DNA of 34,661 bases from positions 1 through 34,661 of the forward strand of contig NZ_JAMCCO010000001.1 of assembly GCF_023371205.1 (NCBI RefSeq), given 5' to 3'. Source of the stretch: Parvivirga hydrogeniphila. Its GTDB lineage: Bacteria > Actinomycetota > Coriobacteriia > Anaerosomatales > Anaerosomataceae. The translations under genes and the position numbers were made by a program. Below the pieces are notes generated by a model. It searched no databases. It saw nothing but the letters and a program-made list of their open reading frames with translations, and had not been told where the DNA came from. Below, piece after piece: positions 14,221-22,008 of the stretch; position 1 is the first letter of the stretch; each line of letters begins with the position of its first letter.

Positions 14221-15132
14221 GTGTCGCACAAACGTCCGACCGTCGCATTCATCGGCACCGGGGTGATGGGCGCAGCCATGGCCCGGCACCTGCTCGACGC
14301 GGGGTACCCGCTCGTCGTGTTCAACCGGACGAAGGCGAAGGCCGAGCCGCTGCTCGACGCGGGCGCCATCTGGGCCGGAAGCGCGGGCGAAGCGGCTTCG
14401 ATGGCTGACGTCACCATCACGATGGTGGGCTACCCGCGCGACGTCGAGGAGGTCTACCTCGCGCCGGGCGGCATCATCGACCAGGCGCCAGACGGCGCGC
14501 TCCTCGTCGACATGACGACGTCGACGCCGACGCTCGCGGTGCGCATCGCCGAGGCCGCCGCGGCTCGCGGACTGGCGGCGCTCGACGCGCCGGTGTCCGG
14601 GGGCGACGTCGGCGCTCGCAACGCGACGCTTACCATCATGGTCGGCGGCGATGCGGCCGCTTACGAGCGTGCGCTACCGCTGTTCGAGGTGATGGGCAAG
14701 ACGGTCACCTTGATGGGCGGACCGGGCGCCGGGCAGCACACGAAGATGGCGAACCAGATCGGCATCGCCGGCACGATGCTCGGGCTCATCGAGGCGCTCC
14801 AGTACGCGAAGGCCGCGGGGCTCGACCTCGCACGCGTGCACGCGGCGCTCTCCGGCGGCGGCGCGAACTCGTGGTCGTGGGGCGCGTACGGCCCGCGCAT
14901 CCTCGCAGGCGACTTCGCTCCGGGCTTCTACGTGAAGCACTTCGTGAAGGACCTGCGCATCGCGCTCGACGAGGCGCGGACGCTCGGCCTTGCGCTGCCA
15001 GGGCTCGGCCTGGCGGAGCGCCTGTACGCGCGGCTGCACGAATCAGGCGGCGCGGAGCTTGGAACGCACGCGCTGTGGCTCCTCTACGAGCGCGGCGAGC
15101 AGGCAGCGCCCGTCGATCACGCTGGCGACTGA
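14221..15132 (+). CDS. NAD(P)-dependent beta-hydroxyacid dehydrogenase family oxidoreductase
   Basis: A 303-residue cytoplasmic enzyme of the 3-hydroxyisobutyrate/6-phosphogluconate dehydrogenase type. The dinucleotide fold is at residues 7-30 (FIGTGVMGAAMARHLLDAGY) with Asn-Arg-Thr after strand 2, favouring NADP. The substrate loop DAPVSGGDVGA and the catalytic lysine in GAGQHTKMANQ are intact. Candidates are 3-hydroxyisobutyrate, tartronate semialdehyde or succinic semialdehyde reduction; sequence alone does not decide. The GTG at 14221 follows AGGAGG. Its 3' end overlaps the convergent gene at 15117 by 16 bases. Confidence 0.92.
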   Translation: MSHKRPTVAFIGTGVMGAAMARHLLDAGYPLVVFNRTKAKAEPLLDAGAIWAGSAGEAASMADVTITMVGYPRDVEEVYLAPGGIIDQAPDGALLVDMTTSTPTLAVRIAEAAAARGLAALDAPVSGGDVGARNATLTIMVGGDAAAYERALPLFEVMGKTVTLMGGPGAGQHTKMANQIGIAGTMLGLIEALQYAKAAGLDLARVHAALSGGGANSWSWGAYGPRILAGDFAPGFYVKHFVKDLRIALDEARTLGLALPGLGLAERLYARLHESGGAELGTHALWLLYERGEQAAPVDHAGD

Positions 15133-15509
15133 TCGGCTCTCGCGTCGAACGCCCCCGCCTCGGACCGGACGCGCGCCTGCTCCACCAGCCGCATGACCTC
15201 GGCGATGGTCTCCTCGTGCCGGGCACCGTGGCGCCGGAGCCGATCGGCGTGCGCCACGATGAGACGGGTCTCGTGAAGCCCGAGCTTGCTGAAGTGCACG
15301 CTCTCCCACTCGTCGCGCGCAAGCGTCGCCCACAGCTCGCCTGCGATGTAGGCCATGTTCGCCACGTCGTCGCGGCTGAGCAGATGCCAGTCCGCCTTCA
15401 ACCCGTGCCGCCACCGTTCGAGCGACCGCTCCACTGCGCGCTGCTTGTTCACGTGGTAGCGTCGTCTGCCGAGCGACTCGTCGTCGGTTCGGATGCGTTC
15501 GTCGAGCAT
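15117..15509 (-). CDS. Hypothetical protein, mostly helical
   Basis: I do not recognise the family. The product has 130 residues, is rich in Arg, Glu and His, and has no membrane helix or signal. It looks helical throughout (RRRYHVNKQRAVERSLERW; DDVANMAYIAGELWATLARD; HEETIAEVMRLVEQARV). The ATG at 15509 follows AAGGGGG at good spacing; the frame extends to 15587 without a site. Its end overlaps the convergent oxidoreductase gene, so both stops share 16 bases. It lies downstream of the HEPN gene but about 150 bases away, past a hairpin. Confidence 0.7.
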   Translation of the reverse strand: MLDERIRTDDESLGRRRYHVNKQRAVERSLERWRHGLKADWHLLSRDDVANMAYIAGELWATLARDEWESVHFSKLGLHETRLIVAHADRLRRHGARHEETIAEVMRLVEQARVRSEAGAFDARADQSPA

Positions 15510-15647
15510 ACGTTCCCCCTTGACGTTCCGGAACAGTCCCCCCTCGGCGGTCATGTTCGCCGGACGCTCGCGAGCGCCTGCAAACATGAGGAAGCCTGTG
15601 AGAGGCTGAGCCTGGGTTGGCCGGTTCGAACGGCGCGCGGGCGAGGC

Positions 15648-15663
15648 AGCCGCATGAGCGGCT
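15648..15663 (-). terminator. Small hairpin at the HEPN gene stop
   Basis: AGCCGC-TCAT-GCGGCT on the minus strand, a perfect 6-base-pair stem touching the last base of the HEPN stop codon. No T-tract. Possibly the 3' end of the wHTH-MNT/HEPN transcript. Confidence 0.35.
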
Positions 15664-16094
15664 CACGCGTTCTGCTGAAGGACCCGCTCGACGAACCGGA
15701 CGAAACGTCGTGCGACGTGTGTGGATGCCTCGGCGGCGTCTTCCGAGAAATCCCCGTGGTAGTCTGCGTTCTCGCGAAGCACACGGGCGCGCTCGATGCC
15801 GATTGCGAGCTCGCGGCCCTCATCAGTTGCTGCGTACAGGTCGCGAAACGCCACGAGCAAGCAGTAGTGGCTCTTCTCGGCGTAGCCGGCATGGAGGACA
15901 GCTGCGCGCGCAGCGTGGAACATGGCGTAGTACGCAGTTATGGTCGCGCGTTTGACCATGCCGAGCTCAAGCAGCCTTTCTGCATCCTCCAGATCGGAAC
16001 GGGCGGCATGGAGTTCTCTGCGAACGACGTCGGCGCCGACATCCCGCAGCGGTTTCAGCCCACCACGTTTGAGACACTTCTCAAACTCGCTCAT
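15663..16094 (-). CDS. HEPN domain protein, toxin-like partner of the MNT protein
   Basis: A 143-residue all-helical HEPN protein. Family marks are DLEDAERLLELG, ITAYYAMFHAARAAVL and the C-terminal RENADYHGDF. HEPN toxins are ribonucleases with an R-X4-6-H motif; here R-X5-H can be read in RENADYH. The subfamily's conserved feature, however, is R..ADY, so the His may be chance and RNase activity is not assured. The Tyr beside it is a possible target for adenylylation by the partner. It starts in an ATGA overlap with the MNT gene, the usual antitoxin-then-toxin coupling. It acts in the cytoplasm. Confidence 0.85.
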   Translation of the reverse strand: MSEFEKCLKRGGLKPLRDVGADVVRRELHAARSDLEDAERLLELGMVKRATITAYYAMFHAARAAVLHAGYAEKSHYCLLVAFRDLYAATDEGRELAIGIERARVLRENADYHGDFSEDAAEASTHVARRFVRFVERVLQQNA

Positions 16095-16657
16095 GGCCGC
16101 CTCCAGATGACCGTGCCTCGCGCGACGGCCGCCGCGAAGCTCCCGCCCTCAGCGATCAGGCGCATGTGCTCACCCGATGTCATCACCACTGGCTGAAGCC
16201 ACTGATGGCGCGCAAGCTCCTGAAGCACCGCATCCTTGTCCTCGGCGACCACAAGAAGATCGATGTCGCTGCCTCGGCGATCATCGCCCGTGGCAGAGCT
16301 GCCATAGAGCACTGCAAGCACGACCTTGTGGCGAACCGGATAAAGGGCGATACGCGCGCGGCGGATAGAGCGCGCCGCTTTCAGAGCCTTGATGAGCGCG
16401 TCCTCCCCGTCGACCCAGTACAGTCGCGACCGACCGATTCGACGGTCCTGAACCAGACCCTGCGTTACGAGCGAGCGCAGCGCGACATGTGCGGTCGCGC
16501 GCGGGAGGTCGAGCGAGGCACGGACATCGGACTCGGTGAGCTCTTCGCCACCGGAATCCAGCAACAGCCCGAGAACCCGCTCTTGAACCGTCGGGTTTTC
16601 AGTCGTTCTGAACGTGAGTTCATTCAGGATAGATATATGTTCACTCTGAGTAGACAT
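16091..16657 (-). CDS. Winged-helix/MNT nucleotidyltransferase, antitoxin-like
   Basis: A 188-residue protein of two parts. An N-terminal winged helix is at about residues 20-80 (ESDVRASLDLPRATAHVALRSLVTQGLV; RLYWVDGE). A minimal nucleotidyltransferase follows at about 105-188, with the exact GS-X10-DXD catalytic motif (GSSATGDDRRGSDIDL). In MntA-HepT pairs such an enzyme adds AMP to the HEPN toxin and silences it. The fused DNA-binding part suggests this protein also represses its own promoter. The ATG at 16657 begins 6 bases after a good -10 box, and there is no ribosome-binding site, which points to a leaderless message. The start region is AT-rich (about 38 % GC in one 60-base line), unlike the neighbours. 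Confidence 0.87.
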   Translation of the reverse strand: MSTQSEHISILNELTFRTTENPTVQERVLGLLLDSGGEELTESDVRASLDLPRATAHVALRSLVTQGLVQDRRIGRSRLYWVDGEDALIKALKAARSIRRARIALYPVRHKVVLAVLYGSSATGDDRRGSDIDLLVVAEDKDAVLQELARHQWLQPVVMTSGEHMRLIAEGGSFAAAVARGTVIWRRP

Positions 16658-16663
16658 GTAGCC

Positions 16664-16692
16664 ATCATATACGTCTCATCCTGGCCAGGCAA
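16664..16692 (-). promoter_or_regulatory. Leaderless promoter of the wHTH-MNT/HEPN pair
   Basis: Minus-strand -35 TTGCCT (16687-16692), 17-base spacer, -10 TATGAT (16664-16669), then GGCTAC and the ATG. With normal geometry transcription starts at or next to the A of ATG (16657). Confidence 0.7.
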
Positions 16693-16809
16693 CCAGGGCG
16701 CTTCCCCCTCGACTCCGAGCGCGCACTGATGACCCTCTCTCGAGCCTCCCGATTGCCGACCCGCGTGTCGCTCCTGGCCCCACGCCCAGCCCCGCAGCCG
16801 ACCGAGCGA

Positions 16810-16884
16810 TGGTGGGCGGTGAGGGATTCGAACCCCCGGCTTCCTCCTTGTAAGGGAGGCACTCTCCCGCTGAGTTAACCGCCC
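16810..16884 (-). tRNA. tRNA-Val (TAC)
   Basis: Acceptor GGGCGGT pairs with ACCGCCC; discriminator A and encoded CCA (16810-16812). Anticodon arm CCTCC-CTTACAA-GGAGG gives TAC. T-arm CGGGGGTTCGAATCCC. It has a separate promoter from the Lys-Glu pair, as a terminator lies in between. Confidence 0.97.
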
Positions 16885-16895
16885 ACGCCGTGCAC

Positions 16896-16915
16896 GCCCT
16901 GCATTCTAGCAGGGC
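16896..16915 (-). promoter_or_regulatory. tRNA-Val -10 box inside a perfect inverted repeat
   Basis: Minus-strand -10 TAGAAT (16903-16908) is flanked exactly by GCCCTGC and GCAGGGC, a 7-6-7 perfect dyad. A -35 is poor (TTCGTT 18 bases upstream). The dyad could bind a regulator or extrude a hairpin over the promoter. Confidence 0.5.
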
Positions 16916-16933
16916 TCGCAGACCAGAACGAAA

Positions 16934-16957
16934 GGCGCCCCGCGTGAGCGAGGCGCC
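16934..16957 (-). terminator. Terminator after tRNA-Glu
   Basis: Minus-strand GGCGCCTCGC-TCAC-GCGGGGCGCC, 10 base pairs with one G-U, followed by TTTCGTT. It starts about 10 bases after the CCA of tRNA-Glu and separates the Lys-Glu unit from tRNA-Val. Confidence 0.75.
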
Positions 16958-16967
16958 CTGCATGGTC

Positions 16968-17043
16968 TGGTGCCCCCAAGGGAATTCGAATCCCTGTTGC
17001 CGCCTTGAAAGGGCGGAGTCCTTGGCCGCTAGACGATGGGGGC
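16968..17043 (-). tRNA. tRNA-Glu (TTC)
   Basis: Acceptor GCCCCCA pairs with TGGGGGC; discriminator A and CCA are encoded. Anticodon arm CCGCC-CTTTCAA-GGCGG gives TTC. T-arm AGGGA-TTCGAAT-TCCCT. A likely substrate of the MnmA encoded at 7739-8791. Confidence 0.97.
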
Positions 17044-17054
17044 CCGTATGCTCG

Positions 17055-17130
17055 TGGTGGGCCGTGCAGGTCTCGAACCTGCGACCTTGGGATTAAAAGT
17101 CCCCTGCTCTGCCAGCTGAGCTAACGGCCC
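17055..17130 (-). tRNA. tRNA-Lys (TTT)
   Basis: Acceptor GGGCCGT pairs with ACGGCCC; discriminator A and encoded CCA (17055-17057). Anticodon arm GGGGA-CTTTTAA-TCCCA gives TTT. It is first in a Lys-Glu transcript and is also a likely MnmA substrate. Confidence 0.97.
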
Positions 17131-17169
17131 GCGACCTGGACCGGACCTCCGGCCCGAAGCGCAAAGGGT

Positions 17170-17198
17170 AGTCTAGCGACTGGTGTGCTCGCGGTCAA
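17170..17198 (-). promoter_or_regulatory. Promoter of the tRNA-Lys/tRNA-Glu unit
   Basis: Minus-strand -35 TTGACC (17193-17198), 17-base spacer, -10 TAGACT (17170-17175). The expected start is about 33 bases before tRNA-Lys. Confidence 0.75.
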
Positions 17199-17279
17199 AC
17201 GGGCGCGGACGGCGCACGCGCGAGAAACGCGCGGCAGCTCCGGCGTGAAGCGGTACCATTGTTGCGCGAAGGAGGAACC

Positions 17280-18302
17280 ATGACCGTCCTTGGAGCATCG
17301 CTCGAACAGATCGGCCTGCTCGCCGCGCACGTCGCCGGGGGCGCCGCAGCAGGCGTCGTGCTGCAGGCTGTGGGGAGCCGCACGCTCAAGTCGCTCGCCA
17401 CGAAGGCCGCACGCACCGGAGCACCGATCGTCGCCGGGCTGCGCGGGATGCCCGCGTGGTGGCTCGGCATCGCGGCCGGGCTGCTCCGCCTTCGCGCAGA
17501 GCCGCTCGCTCCCGCCGCTGACGCGCTCTTCTCGCGGCTGCTGCTCGTCGCAGGCGGGATCACGCTCACCGTCGCAGCGACGCGCGTCGCGGTCGGCCTT
17601 GTGCGCGAGTACGTCCAGTCGCCGGACGGGCCGCTTCCGTCCACGAGCATCTTCGTCAACCTCACGCGCATCGGCGTGGTGGCCTTGGGCGCGCTGCTCG
17701 TGCTGAACGCGCTCGGCATCTCGGTGACGCCCGTCCTCACCGCGCTCGGCGTCGGCGGCCTGGCCGTCGCGCTCGCGCTGCAAGACACGCTCTCGAACCT
17801 CTTCGCGGGACTCCAGCTGCTCGCATCTCGCCAGATCCGCCCTGGCGACCACATCACGCTCGACACGGGGCAGGAAGGCGTCGTCCAGGACGTCACCTGG
17901 CGGTACACGACGCTCCTCGCGCAAGGCGGCAATCTCGTCGTCATGCCCAACGCCAAGCTCGCGCAGTCCATCGTCACCAACCACGCGCTGCCCGAGCAGC
18001 CGCTGAGCGTTCCGGTGGAGTTCACGGTGGCGTACGGAAGCGACCTCGACCTCGTCGAACGCGTGGCGTCAGACGTGGCGGCGGCCACGGTGGCCGACCT
18101 CGCGCCTGCGCTTGCCGACTACGAGCCTGCTGTCCGCTTCCGTGCCCTGGAGGACTCCGGGATCGGCGTGACGGTCGTCCTCCGCTCGCCCACCTACGCA
18201 GACCAGTTCGCGATACGCAGCGAGTTCATCAAGCGCGTGACCGCAGCATTCGCCGAGCACGGCATCGTCATCCCGTACCCGCACCTCGTCGTCGTGAAGT
18301 GA
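17280..18302 (+). CDS. Mechanosensitive ion channel of the MscS family
   Basis: A 340-residue inner-membrane channel that opens under membrane tension to release solutes. Three or four helices occupy the first 170 residues. The pore-lining helix is Gly/Ala-rich (VTPVLTALGVGGLAVALALQDTLSNLFAG), followed by the MscS beta-domain (RQIRPGDHITLDTGQEGVVQDVTWRYT; VVMPNAKLAQSIVTN) and an alpha-beta cytoplasmic cage ending IPYPH. The ATG at 17280 follows AAGGAGG. It stands alone and converges on the chemoreceptor gene with only 9 bases between their stops. Confidence 0.95.
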   Translation: MTVLGASLEQIGLLAAHVAGGAAAGVVLQAVGSRTLKSLATKAARTGAPIVAGLRGMPAWWLGIAAGLLRLRAEPLAPAADALFSRLLLVAGGITLTVAATRVAVGLVREYVQSPDGPLPSTSIFVNLTRIGVVALGALLVLNALGISVTPVLTALGVGGLAVALALQDTLSNLFAGLQLLASRQIRPGDHITLDTGQEGVVQDVTWRYTTLLAQGGNLVVMPNAKLAQSIVTNHALPEQPLSVPVEFTVAYGSDLDLVERVASDVAAATVADLAPALADYEPAVRFRALEDSGIGVTVVLRSPTYADQFAIRSEFIKRVTAAFAEHGIVIPYPHLVVVK

Positions 18303-18311
18303 GCCCGCCCG

Positions 18312-20282
18312 CTACTTCGTCTTGAACCTGCTGATGGCCGCGATGAGACGCTCCGTCTCCGCGTCCACGGCGCTCGCGGATTCCGCGAGCTGTTCGGCTG
18401 CCGCGGCCGTCTCGTGCGAGCTCACGCTCACCTGCTGCATCGCCTGAACGACCTGGTCGGCGGCGCGGTCCTGCTGCGCGGCCGCTTCTGCGATCTGCTT
18501 CGCTGCGAGCGTGGTGTCTTCCATCTGGCGCACGATCTGGTCGAACGCCTCGCGCGATGCGTGGCTCTCGCCGGCTGCCTGCTCCGTGAGCGTCGCTTGG
18601 ACCTCCGCGAGCTGCTCCAGGCGCCGGATGGCGGCTTCGATGTTCGTCACGAGCTCGTCGATGTGGCCCGCCGACTCGTTGACCGACTCTGCAAGCCCGC
18701 GGATCTCGGACGAGACGACCGCGAAGCCCTTGCCCGCCTCGCCGGCACGCGCCGCCTCGATAGCCGCATTGAGCGCGAGGATCTTCGTGCGACCCGCGAT
18801 GTTGGTGATGATGGCGGTCATCTCCTCGATGTCGCTCGTCACGGAAGCCATCGCAGAAGCCGCTTCTGCCATCTCGCGAGCCTTCGCGGCCACCTCGTCC
18901 ATCGCGCGCGCCGTCCCTACGACGTGCTTGGCGCCGTCTTGCGCCGACTCGAGCGCGTCTTCGGCGATCCCGAGCACGTGCTTCGCGCCTGCCGTGACCG
19001 ATTCGAAGCTGCGCACGAGCTCTTCGAGAGCGGCAGTGGACTGGGCCACGGACGACGCTTGCATCGACGAGTGCTCCGCGGACGCTCGCGACGCCGCAGC
19101 GATCTCGCCCGCAACGGCGCGAAGCTGCATCACGGCGCTCTCGACCTGGGAGATGATGGTGCGCAGGCCCTTCGTCATCTCGTTGAACGAGCCTGCGAGC
19201 TGTTCCACCTCACGGTAGCCCGCCGATGGGACCTGCACGGTGAGGTCGCCGGTGGCGACGCGGCTCGCGGCCTGTTGCATCGCGCTCAGAGGACGGCCCA
19301 CCGCCCTGCTCACGTTGTACGCAAGGAGCACCACGACGACGATCGCGAGCAGGGCGACGCCGCCCATCGCGAGCGCGTAGGAGCGCGTGGTCCGCACGTA
19401 TGGCGACTTGTCGACGCCGACGTACAGCATTCCGACGACGTCGCCTGCGCTGTTCTTCAGCGGCTCGTACACGGTGATGTACGTCTTGTTCACGACGAAC
19501 GCGTCGCCCCGGTACGTCTGCCGCTCCGAGAGCGTCTTCTTGCGCACCGCGTCGGACACGGCGGTCCCGATCGCGCGCTCCCCGGCGGCGTTGCGCACGG
19601 TGGTCGCGATCCGCACGCCACGCTGGAAGAGCGTCGCCGTCCCCCCGACCTTCGCAGTCACAGAATCGACGAGGTCGAAGTCCTTCACGAGCGTTCGGAC
19701 CGCCACCACGCGACGGTCGCCTGCCGGGACCACCGCCACGACCGACAGCGCGCCTTCGTTCTCTCCCGGAACCACGGTGCCGTTGGGCGTCTCTTTCATC
19801 GGCACTTCGAGCGAGCCCCGAAGCCCGAGCTTCTCGAGCTCGCTTCCAGGAACGATCTCGATCGACACCGTCGGTTCGCTGGAAGAGAGCCCTCGGACGA
19901 GGTAGTTCCACGATGTCGTGAACGGCTGCGTGGCCATGCTCGTGCCCGCCACGGTGCCATCGGGCTCGATGACCGCCGCGTAGGTCAGTCCGAGCGGCCC
20001 GGACTGCCTCGAGAGCGCAACGCCGAGCGCGCCGTGCGCCCCATTCTCGCTCTGCGAGATCGCGGGGTCCTGCGCGATGACCCGCGCCGCCGACTCCACC
20101 GACCGCATGCGCTCGGCCAGGATGTCGCGCGCCACCTGGATGTGCAGGTCTGCGGCCTGCTGGCCCTGCTCCTCCATGACGCGCGAGAACCGCTGGGCCC
20201 CGAAGAGCCCTGCCGCTGCCAGTACGACCACCACAGCCGGGACGAGGCTTGCAAGCAGCCGGGACCGGAACGAGAGCTTCAT
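18312..20282 (-). CDS. Methyl-accepting chemotaxis protein with extracellular Cache-type sensor
   Basis: A 656-residue chemoreceptor. Helix 1 is at about 7-28. An extracytoplasmic domain of about 270 residues follows, with a long first helix and a GMLYVGVDKSPYV ending typical of single-Cache sensors. Helix 2 is at about 299-322, HAMP at 323-375, then a coiled-coil signalling domain. The conserved tip (LALNAAIEAARAGEAGKGFA) is near 500-520 and feeds the CheA/CheW complex. The ATG at 20282 follows AAAGGAC. No CheR/CheB tether pentapeptide is visible at the C terminus. No other che gene is near, so the organism must have a chemotaxis system elsewhere; the ligand is unknown. Confidence 0.94.
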   Translation of the reverse strand: MKLSFRSRLLASLVPAVVVVLAAAGLFGAQRFSRVMEEQGQQAADLHIQVARDILAERMRSVESAARVIAQDPAISQSENGAHGALGVALSRQSGPLGLTYAAVIEPDGTVAGTSMATQPFTTSWNYLVRGLSSSEPTVSIEIVPGSELEKLGLRGSLEVPMKETPNGTVVPGENEGALSVVAVVPAGDRRVVAVRTLVKDFDLVDSVTAKVGGTATLFQRGVRIATTVRNAAGERAIGTAVSDAVRKKTLSERQTYRGDAFVVNKTYITVYEPLKNSAGDVVGMLYVGVDKSPYVRTTRSYALAMGGVALLAIVVVVLLAYNVSRAVGRPLSAMQQAASRVATGDLTVQVPSAGYREVEQLAGSFNEMTKGLRTIISQVESAVMQLRAVAGEIAAASRASAEHSSMQASSVAQSTAALEELVRSFESVTAGAKHVLGIAEDALESAQDGAKHVVGTARAMDEVAAKAREMAEAASAMASVTSDIEEMTAIITNIAGRTKILALNAAIEAARAGEAGKGFAVVSSEIRGLAESVNESAGHIDELVTNIEAAIRRLEQLAEVQATLTEQAAGESHASREAFDQIVRQMEDTTLAAKQIAEAAAQQDRAADQVVQAMQQVSVSSHETAAAAEQLAESASAVDAETERLIAAISRFKTK

Positions 20283-20351
20283 TGCGAGCGTCCTTTCGCG
20301 AGACCGTTCGAGGCCCACACGACGAACTGTAATACCCGTCGGGGTGTGGCG

Positions 20352-21911
20352 CTAGTGCCTGAAGTGGCGCACGCCGGTGAAGACCATCGCCACGCCAAGC
20401 TCGTCCGCACGCGCGATGACTTCCTCGTCGCGGATGGAGCCGCCCGGCTGGATGAGGGCCGTCACCCCGGCCGCCGCGACGACCTCGAGCGTGTCGGCGA
20501 ACGGGAGGAAGGCGTCGCTCGCCGCGACCGCTCCTGTCGCCTTCTCGCCGGCCGCCTCCACTGCGATGCGGGCCGAGTTCACGCGGTTCATCTGCCCCGC
20601 GCCCACACCGACGCTCACGAAGTCGCGCGCGAGCACGATGGCGTTGCTCTTCACGCTCTTGGCGACCTTCCACGCGAAGAGGAGCTGCTCCATCTCCTCC
20701 GAGGTCGGCTGCCGCTTCGTCACCACCCGGAACGCCGCGGGATCTTCGGCCACCGCATCTGACGTCTGCACGAGCATGCCGCCTTCCACCGCTCGCGACT
20801 CGTAGTGGCCGCCGGTGGGCCGCACGCCGCCCGTGCGGAGCACGCGCAGGTTCGGCTTCGCTGCGAGAAGCTCGAGCGCCCCGGGCTCGAAGTCCGGCGC
20901 GATCATCACCTCGACGAACTGCTTGTTCGCTGAGATCGCCTCGACGAGCGCGGCGGGCACGGTCCGGTTGAAGGCCATCACGCCGCCGTACGCGGAGACG
21001 GGGTCGGCCTCGTGGGCGCGCTTGTACGCCTCCACGACGTCTGCTGCCACGGCCACGCCGCACGGGTTCGTGTGCTTCACGATCACGCACGCGGGCTCGT
21101 CGAACTCGCGCACCGCTGCCCAGCACGCGTCCGTGTCGAGGATGTTGTTGTAGGACAGCTCTTTGCCTTGGATCTGCTCCGCGCGCGCGAGCGTGTGCTC
21201 GGCCGCATCGACGAAGCGGTAGAACGCGGCCTGCTGGTGCGGGTTCTCGCCGTACCGCAGGTCCTGCACCTTCTCGAGACGGAAGCGCACCTCGTGCGGG
21301 AAGCGCTGCGCGCGGTAGCCCGACAGGTACATCCAGATCGCGCTGTCGTACGCGCTCGTGAGGCGGAAGACCTCCGTGGCGTACGCGCGGCGCGTCGCGA
21401 GCGTGGTGCACCCTCCGTTGGCGCGCAGCTCCTCGACGAGCGAGGCGTAGCAGGCGGGGTCCGTGACGACGCACACGCTCGCGAAGTTCTTCGCGGCCGA
21501 GCGCAGCATGCTGGGCCCGCCGATGTCGATGTTCTCGATCGCCTCCTCCTCGGTGACCCCGTCGCGCGCGACCGTCTTCTCGAACGCGTAGAGGTTCACG
21601 ACCACGAGGTCGATCATGCCGATCCCGTGCTCCTCGGCCTGGCGCATGTGCTCGTCGGAGTCACGCCGCGCGAGCAGCCCGCCGTGCACCTTCGGGTGCA
21701 GGGTCTTCACCCGACCGTCCATCATCTCCGGGAAGCCCGTGAGGTCCTCGATCGGCCGGACTGAGACGCCGGCCTCTTCGAGCACCTTCGCGGTGCCGCC
21801 GGTGGAGACCACCTCGACGCCGAACTCGTCCGCGAGCGTTCGCGCGAGCTCCACCACGCCGGTCTTGTCCGTCACCGAGATGAGCGCGCGCCTGACCTTC
21901 ACGAGATCCAT
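20352..21911 (-). CDS. purH: Bifunctional AICAR transformylase / IMP cyclohydrolase
   Basis: Carries out the last two steps of IMP synthesis: formylation of AICAR by 10-formyltetrahydrofolate, then ring closure. It has 519 residues, the usual length. The cyclohydrolase domain is first (VSTGGTAKVLEEAGV; MDGRVKTLHPKVHGG), then the transformylase (YGENPHQQAAFYR; CVIVKHTNPCGVA; SDAFLPFADTLE). ATG chosen at 21911; its ribosome-binding site is weak (AGGGGC). It is set apart from the other pur genes of the window by about 5 kb of transport genes. A terminator just upstream implies its own promoter (a CACAAT lies about 30 bases before the start). Confidence 0.97.
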   Translation of the reverse strand: MDLVKVRRALISVTDKTGVVELARTLADEFGVEVVSTGGTAKVLEEAGVSVRPIEDLTGFPEMMDGRVKTLHPKVHGGLLARRDSDEHMRQAEEHGIGMIDLVVVNLYAFEKTVARDGVTEEEAIENIDIGGPSMLRSAAKNFASVCVVTDPACYASLVEELRANGGCTTLATRRAYATEVFRLTSAYDSAIWMYLSGYRAQRFPHEVRFRLEKVQDLRYGENPHQQAAFYRFVDAAEHTLARAEQIQGKELSYNNILDTDACWAAVREFDEPACVIVKHTNPCGVAVAADVVEAYKRAHEADPVSAYGGVMAFNRTVPAALVEAISANKQFVEVMIAPDFEPGALELLAAKPNLRVLRTGGVRPTGGHYESRAVEGGMLVQTSDAVAEDPAAFRVVTKRQPTSEEMEQLLFAWKVAKSVKSNAIVLARDFVSVGVGAGQMNRVNSARIAVEAAGEKATGAVAASDAFLPFADTLEVVAAAGVTALIQPGGSIRDEEVIARADELGVAMVFTGVRHFRH

Positions 21912-21958
21912 GCCCCTGCCGCCCTTCGTCCGTCTGCCGTGTGCGCCTATTGTGCCAA

Positions 21959-21986
21959 ACGGCCCCGGCGCGTGCACCGGGGCCGT
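21959..21986 (-). terminator. Terminator after the LivK-like gene
   Basis: Perfect 10-base-pair stem ACGGCCCCGG / CCGGGGCCGT with an 8-base loop, 22 bases past the stop at 22009, followed by TTTGG on the minus strand. It separates the receptor gene from purH. Confidence 0.7.
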
Positions 21987-22008
21987 CGCTGTTCTCGACT
22001 TCGACGCG

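Noticed and set aside
15617-15635. tRNA-like T-arm sequence GGTTCGAAC
   Set aside because: A short palindrome only; no acceptor, D- or anticodon arm can be built around it.
16658-17131. Integration site (att repeats) at the tRNA cluster next to the MNT/HEPN pair
   Set aside because: I found no repeated copy of a tRNA 3' end nearby and no integrase gene, so acquisition by tRNA-targeted integration is unsupported.
18414-20762. Plus-strand open frame of 782 codons
   Set aside because: Antisense to the chemoreceptor and purH; rich in His, Arg and Leu, without motifs or a ribosome-binding site.
19210-21474. Minus-strand open frame of 754 codons across purH and the chemoreceptor
   Set aside because: Same strand but another frame of two well-identified genes; Arg/Gly-rich translation without any domain.
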